Shown here one piece after another: positions 34,714 through 47,536 of a stretch of 64,000 nucleotides of DNA. The stretch lies in assembly GCF_046630445.1 (NCBI RefSeq), contig NC_092337.1:225419501-225483500 (forward strand), in the 5' to 3' direction. Position 1 is the first letter of the stretch. Each line of letters begins with the position of its first letter. The position numbers and the translations under genes were made by a program. The notes beneath the pieces were generated by a model that did no database searches, was not told the DNA's origin, and worked only from the letters and a program-made list of their open reading frames with translations. The stretch is from Rutidosis leptorrhynchoides (Eukaryota; Streptophyta; Magnoliopsida; Asterales; Asteraceae).

Positions 34714-36713
34714 TGATAATGCTAAAAACGAACATATATTTCATAGCATTATTCCTCAAGAAAGACAAGCTTTTAGTTGCAATTGTTCTATTTACAAGTG
34801 ATATTCGTTTAAATAATAAAAGGTGAAGACAAAAGACAGATTCGACGAATTGAAGACGCAAACGACCAAAAAGCTCAAAAGTACAAAAGACAATAAAAAA
34901 GGTTCCAATTATTGATAAGAAACGTCTCGAAATTACAAGAGTACAAGATTCAAAACGCAAAGTACAAAATATAAAATTGTACGCAAGGACGTTCGAAAAT
35001 CCGGAACCGGGACCAGAGTCAACTCTTAACGCTCGACGCAACGGACTAAAAATTACAAGTTAACTATGTATATAAATATAATATAATATATAATTAATTA
35101 TATTAATTATATATATATTATATATATATTATATATATATTATAAAACCGTCGGCAGAGAAAGACTCCAAGGGTGTGAGCTGTAAATTCATTCTCCGCGA
35201 CTCGCGGAGTTTGAAGAGGATTTTGCCGCGAGTCGCGGAGCCCAAAAAATCAACTTTTCCTATAAAAGCAACCGAATTCTGATCGCAATTTATAATCTAT
35301 TTTCTCTCTTCTCTCATATATACGATATATATATATATATAATTTATATTTTAATTTTAATTATAATTATAATTCTAATAATAAGGGTATGTTAGCGAAT
35401 GTTGTAAGGGTGTAAGTCGAAATTCTATCCGTGTAACGCTACGCTATTTTTAATCATTGTAAGTTATGTTCAACCTTTTTACATTAATGTCTCGTAGCTA
35501 AGTTATTATTATGCTTATTTAAAACGAAGTAATCATGATGTTGGGCTAATTACTAAAATTGGGTAATTGGGCTTTGTACCATAATTGGAGTTTGGACAAA
35601 AGAACGACACTTGTGGAAATTAGACTATGGGTTATTAATGGGCTTTATATTTGTTTAACTAAATGAAAGTTTGTTAATGTTAATATATAGATTTACAATT
35701 GGGCGTCCCTATAAAATACCATATACACTCAATCGGACACGATGGGCAGGGTATTTATATGTACGAATAATCGTTCATTTAACCGGACACGGGAATGGAT
35801 TAATAGCCACTAGAATAATTAAAACAAGGGTGAAATTACATTCAAGGGTAATTGGTGTAATTGCTAACAAAGTAGTAAAACCTTGGTTTACACGCAGTTG
35901 ATAACCTGGTGTATTCATTAAACAAAGTATTAAAACCTTGTTACAATTCGAATCCCCAATTAGTTGGAATATTTAACTTCGGGTATAAGGATAATTTGAC
36001 GAGGACACTCGCACTTTATATTTATGACTGATGGACTGTTATGGACAAAAACCAGACGGACATATTAAATAATCCAGGACAAAGGACAATTAACCCATGG
36101 GCATAAAACTAAAATCAACACGTCAAACATCATGATTACGGAAGTTTAAATAAGCATAATTCTTTTATTTCATATTTAATTTCCTTGATTTTATATTTAA
36201 TTGCACTTCTAATTATCGCACTTTTATTTATTGTTATTTAATCGCACTTTTAATTATCGTACTTTTTAATTATCGCAAGTTTATTTTATCGCACTTTTAT
36301 TATTCGCAATTTCATTATCGTTATTTACTTTACGCTTTAATTTAAGTCTTGTATTTATTTTATATTTTACATTAGGTTTTAACTGCGACTAAAGTCTTAA
36401 AATCGACAAACCGGTCATTAAACGGTAAAAACCCCCCTTTATAATAATAATATTACTTATATATATGTTTGTATTTTTATAAAAGTAAACTAATATAGCG
36501 TTGAGCTTTGTTTAAAGATTTCCCTGTGGAACGAACCGGACTTACTAAAAACTACACTACTGTACGATTAGGTACACTGCCTATAAGTGTTGTAGCAAGG
36601 TTTAAGTATATCCATTCTATAAATAAATAAATATCTTGTGTAAAATTGTATCGTATTTAATAGTTTTTCCTAGTAAAATATAAGCTATTTCGTATACACC
36701 TCGCATAACATCA
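34714..36713 (+). repeat. 5' LTR of A2 (2000 bp)
   Basis: Starts TGATAATGCTAAAAACG and ends CATAACATCA, followed after 10 nt by the primer-binding site. Confidence 0.95.
35193..35268 (+). promoter_or_regulatory. Core promoter of the A2 5' LTR with GC-rich inverted pair
   Basis: CTCCGCGACTCGCGGAG at 35193-35209, its inverted partner CCGCGAGTCGCGGAG at 35226-35240, then a good TATA box CTATAAAAG at 35260-35268. The 3' LTR repeats this at 63182-63257. Confidence 0.6.
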
Positions 36714-36723
36714 AGTATTTTTT

Positions 36724-36740
36724 TGGCGCCGCTGCCGGGA
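36724..36740 (+). promoter_or_regulatory. Primer-binding site of A2 (tRNA-Asp type)
   Basis: TGGCGCCGCTGCCGGGA matches the complement of the plant tRNA-Asp 3' end except for two bases. Asp-tRNA priming is typical of Athila elements. Confidence 0.85.
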
Positions 36741-38135
36741 AAATCATCTTAAACACCGGAAGCGCAACGCTAATATATAAAAAAGAAAAAAAGAGATTTA
36801 TTCTATTAAAAGTCGCTTTTGTAAAAATACGTTTTAATTATTCAAAAATATAAAAAGAAAAATAAAAATATAAGTATTTTTAAGATTTTGTTAAATATTT
36901 AAGTTTTATAAGTTTCTTTATTTTTATTTTAATTTATAAAAATATAAGTTTTATTAAATATCTTTTATTTATAGAGAAAAACAGAAAACAGAAAATAAAA
37001 AAAATAAATAAATAAAGAAAAAACGCGTCGAAGATTAAATCTGTCAACTGAATTTCTGAACCCCGCGACTCGCGGGGTTTTCTTCATTAATTACCGTGAC
37101 TCGCGGAGACTTTCTGACACGCCGACAGAAGCCCTAATTCAGCATTTATTAAGGATTATTATTAATTATTATTAATATAAACCCTAATTATGTATTATTA
37201 TTATTATAATTAAGTTTTATTTTAAGATTTACTTTTTATTTAATTTGTTTTATTTTGTTTAAATTAGTTTTATTAAATTGTAAAATTAGTAGTTTTATTA
37301 AATAAATAATATAAAAATAATATTTTTATAAAAATTGTACTTTTTACAACTTTTTGTATATTTTTATATTTTGTCCCTTTTTAATCGTTGTAGCGTAATA
37401 TTTGTATTTTTAGCTCATATTTAGTTTTAAACTTAGTTTTTGCCATAGTCATTTTTACTCCTAGATTTTTAGGCTTTGCCGTAGAATTCCTTAAGTGCTT
37501 TTTCTTTAGACTAAGATTTAGGTGCTTTAGAATTTTGCGATGTCTTTTTAAGTTTTAGTTTCTTTTTAAGTTATTTCCATTTGGGATTTAGTTTTTCCTG
37601 TAAGCTTTAATATTTTTAGACACCTTTTATTATGTACCAATTATCATTCCAATTAGTAATATCAATTTGCGATTATAATTTTAAGTTAGTTGTAGTAATA
37701 AGGTTAGGTTAGTCAAGTATTTTTAAATTTTTATAAGTTTCTTTTATTTTTCCGTCACCTTTTATTTTTCAACCATTTTTCTTTTTCGACCTTTTTCGAC
37801 GAACTCTTTTTCTCTCTTATTTCTCGCTATTCTAGTTTTTAGGACATAGATTTTTATTCTACTTCTTATCTAAATTTCTTAAAATTACGAAAATTTATTT
37901 TAAGTGGTTAAATTGATAGACATCAAAATTTTCTGGTTCGTAGTAATAGTTGGATTTGTACGTGGACCGGGTTATTGGAGCCAAACAGTCCTCAATTATA
38001 TTGAGACCAAACGAATCCTGCCCCTCTGCTGCATCTTTTGGCTATTCGAAACGTGGGAAAAATCAGAAAAGTCTATTAATTGGATAACTTATTATAATTT
38101 TTCTTCCTTTTTAAAACTAATAGGATATTCAGTGA
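36741..38135 (+). other. Untranslated leader of A2
   Basis: About 1.4 kb, AT-rich. It has a GC hairpin CCCCGCGACTCGCGGGG (37061-37077) and a related CCGTGACTCGCGG (37094-37106). A 94-codon ORF at 37904-38188 overlaps the gag start in another frame and has no alternative support; it is left out. Confidence 0.6.
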
Positions 38136-41100
38136 ATGCACCGAGCAAGACGTTCATCACCTTTTGTACGTTCACCACCTGTAACTAGATCAAGACATTT
38201 AGCAAATATAACCGCCGTTGATTTTTCTTTAGAATCGTCATCCAGTCGACCAAGTACTTCAGTTCAAATTTCTGATAATCCATTTTTTGAACCCGACCTC
38301 ACAATTGAGAATCCGGAGAATATTCAGGAACGGTTCGTAGATCCTGAACCATTAAACTTTCCTCCGGAGCCACCAATCATTCAAACAGAGATTGTTGAGG
38401 AACGAACCATTAAATTAGAATCATCTAGTGATACCGATTCAACAAATTCAATTATGGAGAATCTGGAACCTTTAAGTATGGAAGACCGAATGAGAGCTAA
38501 ACGCACTGGCCAAGGTCACGCAATTACTCATCCAGACATTAATGCACCAGATTATGAAATCAAAGGACAAATTCTACACATGGTGACTAATCAATGCCAA
38601 TTTAGTGGTGCGCCGAAGGAAGATCCAAATGAACATCTACGTACCTTTAATAGGATCTGCACACTATTTAAAATCCGAGAAGTGGAGGATGAACAGATAT
38701 ATCTCATGTTATTTCCCTGGACTTTAAAGGGAGAAGCCAAAGATTGGTTGGAATCGTTACCTGAAGGGGCGATCGATACATGGGATGTTTTAGTTGACAA
38801 ATTTCTTAAACAATTCTTTCCTGCATCTAAAGCCGTAAGACTTCAAGCAGAAATTGTTATGTTCACACAGAAACCAAATGAAACTCTATATGAGGCGTGG
38901 ACAAGATATGGAAAGTTATTAAGAGGATGTCCGCAACATGGTTTAGACACCTGTCAAATAGTACAAATATTCTACCAAGGATGCGACATCACTACAAGAA
39001 AAGACATAGATATAGCAGCTGGTGGTTCTATTATGAAGAAAACCGAAACTGATGCTTACAAAATTATTGATAATACTGCTTCCCACTCACATGAGTGGCA
39101 CCAAGAAAAAGATATCATTAGATCATCTAAAGCAGCTAGAGCCGATTCTAGCCATGACTTAGATTCCATTTCCGCAAAGATAGATGCTGTGGAGAGACGA
39201 ATGGAAAAGATGACTAAGGATATTCACTCAATACGAATTAGTTGTGAGCAGTGTGGAGGACCACATTTGACAAAAGATTGTCTCAGTATTGAATTAACAA
39301 TGGAACAAAGAGAGAATATTTCATACATAAACCTAAGGCCTGGAAATAATTATCAGAATAATTATCAACCGCCAAGACCGATTTACAATCAAAACCAGAA
39401 TTATAACCGAAATATTCCATACAACAACCAACAAGGTCCTAGCAATCAACAAGTATCCAATAATACTTACAATCAGCAAAGACCTAATTTTCAAAACAAA
39501 CCACCACAACAAACCGATGATAAAAAGCCGAATTTAGAAGATATGATGACAAAGCTAGTTGAAACTCAAACACAGTTTTTCACATCTCAGAAACAAACCA
39601 ATGAACAAAATGCTCAAGCATTTAGAAATCAACAAGCTTCTATTCAAAATCTGGAACAAGAAGTAAGTAACCTAGCAAGGTTAATAGGTGAAAGAAAACC
39701 GGGAAGTCTACCTAGTGATACAAATGCTAACCCCCGGAGTGAAACAGCTAAAGCTATTACCACAAGAAGTGGTACAACACTTAAACCACCTGAAATACCT
39801 GTAACTTCTGATGAAGCCATTCCTACTCAACAAGAACCACAACCTAATCAAGATAAGGAAAAAGAACCGGTAGTTGAAAAGGTTAAAGAAGATAACACAG
39901 TTAAGGATAAACCTTATGTTAAACCATATCAACCACCACTTCCTTATCCGAGTAAAATGAAGAAAGAAAAACTTGAAGCCGAGCAATCCAAATTCTTGGA
40001 TATGTTTAAACAGATAAATGTAAATCTTCCTTTCATTGATGTGATTTCAGGAATGCCTAGATATGCTAAATTCTTGAAAGATCTAATCTCAAATAGAAAG
40101 AAAATGGAAGAACTCTCGGCTGTTACTATGAATGCTAATTGTTCAGCAGTGCTGTTGAATAAGATACCAGAAAAATTATCTGATCCAGGAAGTTTCACAA
40201 TTCCATGTTTTCTGGGTAGTCTTAGTTCAATAGAAGCATTGGCAGACTTAGGTGCTAGTATAAATCTAATGTCGTATTCACTATACGCTAAACTAGACCT
40301 TGGAGAATTGAAACCAACCAGAATAAGCATACAACTAGCCGATAGATCAATAAAATATCCTAGAGGGATAATGGAGAACATGCTAGTTAAAGTTGGTACT
40401 TTAGTATTTCCAGTAGATTTTGTTGTTTTGGACATGGAAGAAGATTCTCAAGTTCCTCTCATATTAGGAAGACCATTCTTAAACACGGCTAAAGCAATGA
40501 TAGACGTGTTCGGTAAGAAACTGACCCTAAGTATAGAGGATGAGAGTGTTACCTTTTCAGTTGATAGAGCAATGCAACAACCACAATCTGCAGATGATAC
40601 ATGTTATTATATTCAAACTATAGATGCACATGCAAAATTATTAGAAGAATTTCCAGAATTACAAGGAACAGGAGAATGTTCTTTAGGAGAAGGTAATGAA
40701 CCAATTGATGAAGCTGAAATGTTAGCTACACTAATAGCTAATGGATATGAACCAACAACAGAATAAATTCAAATGCTAAAAGAAGAAGACAGATATCGAT
40801 ACAAATCATCGATAGAAGAACCTCCGAAATTAGAGTTAAAGCCACTTCCAAACCATTTGGAATACGCTTATTTACATGGTGAATCTGAATTACCTGTAAT
40901 AATATCGTCTTCTCTTACTGAAAATGAGAAATCACAACTCATTTCTGTGTTGAAAGCTCATAAACCAGCCATTGCATGGAAGATTCATGATATTAAAGGA
41001 ATAAGTCCTTCGTATTGCACACATAAAATCCTTATGGAAGAAGGTCATAAAACGTATGTGCAACGCCAACGAAGACTAAATCCTAATATGCAAGATGTAG

Positions 41101-43739
41101 TTAAGAAAGAGATTATTAAACTGCTAGATGCAGGTTTAATTTATCCAATCTCTGATAGTCCATGGGTAAGCCCAGTTCAATGCGTGCCTAAGAAGGGTGG
41201 CATGACTGTCATTACAAATGAGAAAAATGAGCTTATTCCTACTAGGACTGTAACAGGATGGCGTGTGTGTATTGATTATAGAAAATTAAATGACGCCACC
41301 AGAAAAGATCACTTTCCCTTACCTTTCATAGATCAAATGTTGGAAAGATTAGCCGAAAATAGTTACTATTGTTTTCTAGATGGATTTTCCGGATATTTTC
41401 AAATTCCAATAGCACCCGAAGACCAAGAGAAAACCACATTCACGTGCCCTTATGGTACTTTTGCTTACAAACGCATGCCATTTGGACTTTGTAACGCCCC
41501 TGCAACCTTTCAAAGGTGTATGATGGCGATTTTTCATGACATGATAGAAGAATGCATGGAAGTTTTCATGGATGACTTTTCAGTCTTCGGTGATACATTT
41601 AAATCATGTCTAGTTAATCTGGAACGAATGCTAATTAGATGCGAAAAATCAAATCTAGTACTTAATTGGGAGAAATGCCATTTCATGGTTAAAGAAGGCA
41701 TCGTTCTTGGACATAAAATTTCAAAAGAAGGAATTGAAGTGGATAGAGCTAAAGTAGATGTAATTGCTAAACTTCCACATCCCACCAATGTTAGAGGAGT
41801 TAGGAGTTTTCTAGGGCATGCCGGTTTTTACCGACGTTTCATAAAAGATTTTTCTAAAATTGCCACTCCTATGAATAAACTCCTAGAAAAGGATGCGCCA
41901 TTCATCTTTTCAGATGAGTGTATCAAATCTTTTAATATTCTTAAAGAGAAACTCACTAATGCGCCAATCATGATAACACCAAATTGGAATCTACCATTTG
42001 AACTAATGTGCGATGCAAGTGATTTTGCAATGGGAGCCGTTTTAGGACAAAGGATTGAAAAACGATTTCAACCTATATATTATGCTAGTAAGACGTTACA
42101 AGGAGCACAAACGAACTATACAACTACTGAAAAAGAACTCCTTGCAATTGTCTTTGCTTTTGACAAATTTCGATCATATCTCGTTCTAGCAAAAACGGTG
42201 GTCTATACCGACCATTCTGCTCTTAGATACCTATTTTCAAAACAAGATGCTAAACCAAGATTAATCCGTTGGATCTTACTCTTACAAGAGTTTGATATTG
42301 AAATCCGAGATAAAAGAGGAGCAGAAAATCTCGCCGCTGATCATCTTTCTCGTCTTGAAAATCCCGAATTAGAAGTTCTAAATGAATCAGCCATACAAGA
42401 CAACTTTCCTGATGAATATCTATTGAAGATAGATTATAAAGAAATCCCATGGTTTGCAGACTATGCAAACTACTTAGTTTGTGGATTCCTTGAAAAAGGA
42501 TTATCGTACCAAAGACGAAAGAAATTCTTCAGTGATATAAAACACTATTTCTGGGAAGATCCACATCTGTTTAAAAGTTGTCCCGATGGAATAATACGCC
42601 GATGTGTATTTGGAGATGAAGCTAGTAAAATATTAAACCATTGTCACACAGGACCAACAGGAGGGCATTATGGGCCTCAACTAACAGCAAGAAAAGTTTA
42701 TGAAGCTGGATTCTATTGGCCTACAATTTACAAAGACGCACACCTTCTTTGCAAATCCTGTGATGCATGTCAAAGGGCCGAAAAAATAAGTCAACGTGAT
42801 GAAATGCCACAAAATGTCATCCAAGTATGTGAAGTATTTGACATTTGGGGTATTGACTTTATGGGTCCATTTCCAAAATCTAATAATAATCTATATATAC
42901 TCGTAGCCATTGATTATGTATCTAAATGGGCTGAAGCACAAGCTCTCCCAACTAACGATGCACGAGTTGTAGTCAATTTTTTAAAACGTCTTTTTGCAAG
43001 GTTTGGAACACCGAAAGCTTTAATAAGTGATCGGGGTACTCATTTCTGTAATAATCAACTTGAGAAAGTTCTTAAAAGATATGGAGTAACTCATAAAATC
43101 TCCACCGCATATCATCCACAAACAAGTGGACAAGTTGAAAATACCAACCGAGCTTTAAAACGTATTTTAGAGAAAACCGTAGGATCAAATCCGAAGGAAT
43201 GGTCCATTAAATTGGAGGATGCACTCTGGGCTTTTAGAACAGCCTACAAAACTCCAATTGGAACCACACCTTTTAGACTTGTTTATGGAAAAGCATGTCA
43301 TCTTCCAGTAGAAATTGAACACAAAGCATTTTGGGCTTTGAAAACATGTAATCTTGATTTACATGAAGCTGGACGTCTACGATTAAGTCAACTAAACGAA
43401 TTAGAAGAATTAAGACATGAAGCATACGAAAATTCGTTAATCTATAAAGAAAGAACGAAGAAATGGCATGATAAAAGAATCAGAAGTTCAAAAGAATTTA
43501 AAGAAGGAGACAGAGTTCTTCTTTTCAATTCACGATTCAAGCTATTTCCTGGAAAATTGAAATCAAGATGGTCTGGACCATTCATAGTCAAAAGAGTTTT
43601 CCCATACGGAACGATAGAATTAATAAATTCAAATGGGATTGAATTTAAAGTTAATGGTCACAGAGTTAAACATTACATACATGGTCCGATGGAAGTCGAC
43701 AACGAAGTTAATCACAATTTCGACACCACAGCTAACTAA
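38136..43739 (+). pseudogene. Athila gag-pol polyprotein of A2 (one in-frame stop)
   Basis: One frame of 1868 codons, broken only by TAA at 40764-40766, where A1 has GAA. The ATG at 38136 is chosen because the frame is open from there and the N-terminus is basic and Ser-rich, as is common for gag. Domains in order: gag core (LFPWTLKGEAKDWLESLPEG), CX2CX3HX4C knuckle, Q/N-rich linker, protease with DLGAS (Asp codon 40245), RT with FMDD (41571-41576), RNase H ([25 protein letters not shown]), integrase finger ([12 protein letters not shown]...CKSCDACQ), integrase D-D-E core, and C-terminal [22 protein letters not shown]. No chromodomain. The stop separates gag-protease from RT-integrase. Since A1 lacks it, it is a mutation rather than a recoding signal. 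Confidence 0.92.
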
Positions 43740-43911
43740 GTGTGGGGAGAATCAAGTCTTTAAAGGATAATATGTATTTCTGTTAGAGTTAGATTGTCTG
43801 TTTTCGTGTAGTTCTCGAAAATGGAACCCGAATGGTCTTTCCCTAGCAGACCCTAAAGAACTAGTCTTCTCCCCCCATTCTGAATTTTTATTTTTTTTAG
43901 GTTTTTACAAA

Positions 43912-44286
43912 ATGAAGACTGCCTGTGAACTAAACCATGGTCTAATGCTACACGCTTTGATCACTAAAAGAAATAATGACATACTACCGAGTGAATTAGT
44001 ATCAGTAATCAGAGAAAGAATGGACGGAGTTAGAAAAGAATCCAGATGCGAAGATAATAAGTTACAATTTGGTAAAGGAAAATCAAAATCCGCAGCGAAA
44101 AGAAGAGCAAGACACCTAGAAAGATGTCACAAATGCGGAAAATGGTCACATGGAGGTAAATGTTCAAATAATCAAACCTATTCAAATACCGAATTTGTTA
44201 CTTTATGCAGAGACGGACCGTTCATATGTTTAGAAGAAAAGACACTGAATGCTCGAGGTTACGCCTATGTAGCCATGGAAAACTAA
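43912..44286 (+). CDS. Small zinc-knuckle accessory ORF of A2 (slightly shortened)
   Basis: 124 aa, nearly identical to the A1 ORF, with the same CHKCGKWSHGGKC motif. It ends early at TAA where A1 has CAA. A pyrimidine-rich tract ending in AG just precedes the ATG. Function unknown; nucleic-acid binding is suggested by the knuckle and basic residues. Confidence 0.5.
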   Translation: MKTACELNHGLMLHALITKRNNDILPSELVSVIRERMDGVRKESRCEDNKLQFGKGKSKSAAKRRARHLERCHKCGKWSHGGKCSNNQTYSNTEFVTLCRDGPFICLEEKTLNARGYAYVAMEN

Positions 44287-45511
44287 TTAAGCCGACTATC
44301 TTATGAATGGGATAGATCATATAACTAAGAAATCTATTTCACAGGTATGTCTGTACTGTTTTTATTTTTATTTTTATTTTTAACCTTTTGATAATAAACG
44401 CTAATTTGTTCGCTAAAAAGTATTAAATTGGTATTAAATAAAATTAGGTTTGGCGACCGAAATTATTGATGTCATTCAAAAATTTATTACATCACTGCGA
44501 AATTTAACGTTTATTCTTAAGGTATAAATATCTTTAATCAATCAAACCAAAATATTTCAAAAATTCGTCATGAGTTAAATTAGGTCTTGGAACCGAAATT
44601 ACTTTACCGAAAAGAGGGACGCATATTTTTGATAATATTTGATTGATTAAAGTGGGATAAAAAAGCCAAAAAGATTTTTAATTTTATTTTTACCATGTTT
44701 TTTTAAAATTAATATTTAAATCTTAAATTAATACTGTAAACTTTGTAAAAACAATATATTTAAAATTCTAAATATTTGAAAAATTAATATAAGTTTGGTA
44801 TGAATTTATAATATGAATTTTTAAATTAAGTTTGGTGTGAATTTTTAATTTTTAAAATATAAATTTTTAATTTTATGCATTTTAATTTTTAAGTTTGGTG
44901 TGAATTTTTAATATTAATTTTGAATTTTATATTTAAGTTGTGTGCATTTAAAAACAAAAATTTACTTTATCTCATTAAGTTAAGAATATGATTTTTAAAA
45001 TTCGTCGTAAGTTGAAGACTAGGTCTTTGAACCGAAATTGCTTTACCCGAGGGAGGGACGAGAACTTTTATTATCATTATTTTTAATCTTATTGAATTAG
45101 AGTATGCCAAAAACATTGAAAAAACCCAAAAATCTTAGCTTTTAAAACAATCGCTACAAAAAGACAAATTTTAAAATTTTGTCGAAGGACGGACTAGGAC
45201 ATCGATCCGAAACGACCTCGTCCTAAATAACAAGGGAAACAAAATTTTAAAATTAATTACTTAATTGTTTTAATAAGTTAATGATTATAAAAAAAATAAA
45301 AAATACCAAACTCCGCGACTCGCGGAGTTTGAAGTGCAATTCGCCGCGACTCGCGGAGGAGTCGGATTACAGAAAAAAAATAAAGAGCTGCAACAGCTCA
45401 GTTTCACACACCCAAAACAGAAAACCTTCGAAAAACTGTCCGAAAATACACCCAAATACACCCCAAAATCACAATTTTTAACCGTTAATCACCAAATCTT
45501 TTGCTAAAATC
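44287..45511 (+). other. Noncoding spacer of A2 before the env-position gene
   Basis: Same content as in A1: repeated AACCGAAATT/GAGGGACG motifs, AAGTTTGGTGTGAATTTTTA repeats, and GC motifs at 45311-45327 and 45344-45356. No gene seen. Confidence 0.6.
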
Positions 45512-47536
45512 ATGTTGAGAAGGATGCTATCTAAGAATTACTCAAGAAAAACGGTAAATTTCTACACCTAAACACCATTTAATTCGAAATTTGATGTTCT
45601 TGAGCAATTTTTTTCCCAATTTGATTTTGATGCTTTTTAGTGTAATTAGGCTTAAATTGTTTATGTATTATGCTTGTATAACCTAGATTGATGCTGTTTA
45701 ACATGATTAGAAGCCTTAAACTTCAAATTTTGAATAATCTAGGGTTTGTGTTCTTGAGCAAATTTGGGGCTTTTTGATATAAACAGGTTATGGCCGATTT
45801 TTGTCATGAATTGTTGCTAAATTGAGTAGTGTAACATGTCTAGGTAGTTAAATGATCCAAACTTTGAGCCTAAACATGATTTTGAGAATTAAAGTGGACT
45901 TTTTCAAGTCTAAAATTCATGAACTTGATTATTGAAAGATAATGCCATTTGAGACTTGTTTAATTGCTAGTAATGATTATTTTGACATGTTATTTGAGTT
46001 GAATGTTTATGAACTTGGCGAACATTTTCGTATATGCTTATTTGAAAAAGTGTAGATTTGATAAAAATGTGAAAATGAGCTTAAGTTTGATATAAATTGA
46101 TAATGTCATTGTAATTATTTTGATTGATGATTTTGCTGACACTAATGCATATTTGGATGCACAAAAATTGTGTGTGATGTGTTTTGCAGAATGAAAGGGG
46201 TGAATCTTCATCCCAAGCCCGCAATGCTCCTGCTGAGAATTTGGAACAACAGGAGGTGGATAACTACTACAAGCAGGATATACCTCATCCAGTCATGACC
46301 TTTTCCGATATGCACTTGGAAGAGTTGCACCCGAACCTGAGATTTGACAGACTTTGGATAGATTATCCAAAATATCAAAGGGATTTGCATACTCTTCATT
46401 CTAAGGTTGTTGAGGTACCAAGGGTCATAGAATGGGGACCCTTAGAAGAAGTAGAATTGTCCGGGCCAATTAGGGAATTACTTGTACAGAGGTATGGTAA
46501 TTCTTCTTTTAATGACTGGGTATGTTTATTCACCATACATAGACCTGTATATAAAGTATGGTGTGAAGAATTGTTATGTAGTATAGAGTTGAATGATCGG
46601 GTAGCTAGTTTAACCGATCGTTCTTTTATTAGATTTTTGTTAGGCGGTTCGATGCGCCACATGTCTTTACTAGACATGGCTCAGGCTTTACGTATATATA
46701 CGCCTGAGGAGTTAGCGTCTGCCGATTGTAGAGGATTGATACTAAACGGTAGAAAGATAGATGAAAATTTTGATACACACGGTGTGTGGAGTCAAATGAC
46801 AAGCCATCACCGTTTCAAAGGGGGAAATTACTCTTATTTGGATATAGATAGAGCCGAATTAAGAGTGATACATAGGTTTTTAGCTAATTCGATTACACAA
46901 AGGGGTAAAAACAAGGAAAAGGTAAATGAACAAGATTTGTTTTACCATATGTGTATTCGAGACCCACAAAGCGCTGTAAGTATACCATATTGTGTGGGTT
47001 ATTATTTATCAGCTATGGTTCGGGGGATGCGACCACATAGCATAATAGGAGGTGGTATTTTTATTACTTTGATTGGTGAATATCTCGGTGTGGATATAAG
47101 TCGGGGGGGATTATTACTAGAAGAGCCGGAACCCCGCGAAACTATAGGTTTAAATGTATACCATGGTGCGAAAGTTTTGAAGAGGCGAAATAACGCCGCA
47201 GTACGATACCATGGTAGACATCCACAGGTGGAGAGAAACCAGCAGCAAGGTAATGTAGGAGGGGGGAATGAGATGCAAGAAATGCATAGGTTTATAGCTT
47301 CTCAGGAATACGAAAATGCTAGACAGAGAGCATTTGAAGATTGGCAAGTTCATCAGAACCAGATCATAGCTCATTGCCAACATATAGGTAGAAACTATAT
47401 TCCTACACCAAAACCCATCTTCCCTCCTTGGTCTATAGAGATGCAGCCACCATATCCTACGTATGACCCTGCCGAAGCATTCTATAGCACCTATGGTTAT
47501 GCCTGGAACCCCTATTGGTACCAATATCATCCTTAG
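45512..47536 (+). CDS. Athila ORF1-like protein in the env position (A2), predicted spliced
   Basis: Exon 1 is proposed as 45512-45553 (14 codons from ATG, ending before GTAAAT). The intron is 45554-46189 (636 nt, T-rich, with CTGACACTAAT branch-like bases about 45 nt before TTTTGCAG). Exon 2 is 46190-47536. The frame is kept and the product would be about 462 aa. The main exon is fully open here, unlike A1. It matches the ATHILA ORF-1 type (FTIHRPVYKVWCEELL, FIRFLLGGSMRHMSLLDMAQALRIYTPEEL), with a Gly-rich hydrophobic stretch PHSIIGGGIFITLIGEYLG that might touch a membrane, and an aromatic/Pro-rich C-terminus. No signal peptide. Function unknown; the env label is positional. Confidence 0.7.

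Noticed and set aside
37904..38188. 94-codon ORF overlapping the A2 gag start
   Set aside because: Different frame from gag, non-ATG start, and no counterpart to test since A1 is truncated there.
40764..40766. Programmed stop or readthrough signal between protease and RT in A2
   Set aside because: A1 has GAA at the same codon, so it is a point mutation.
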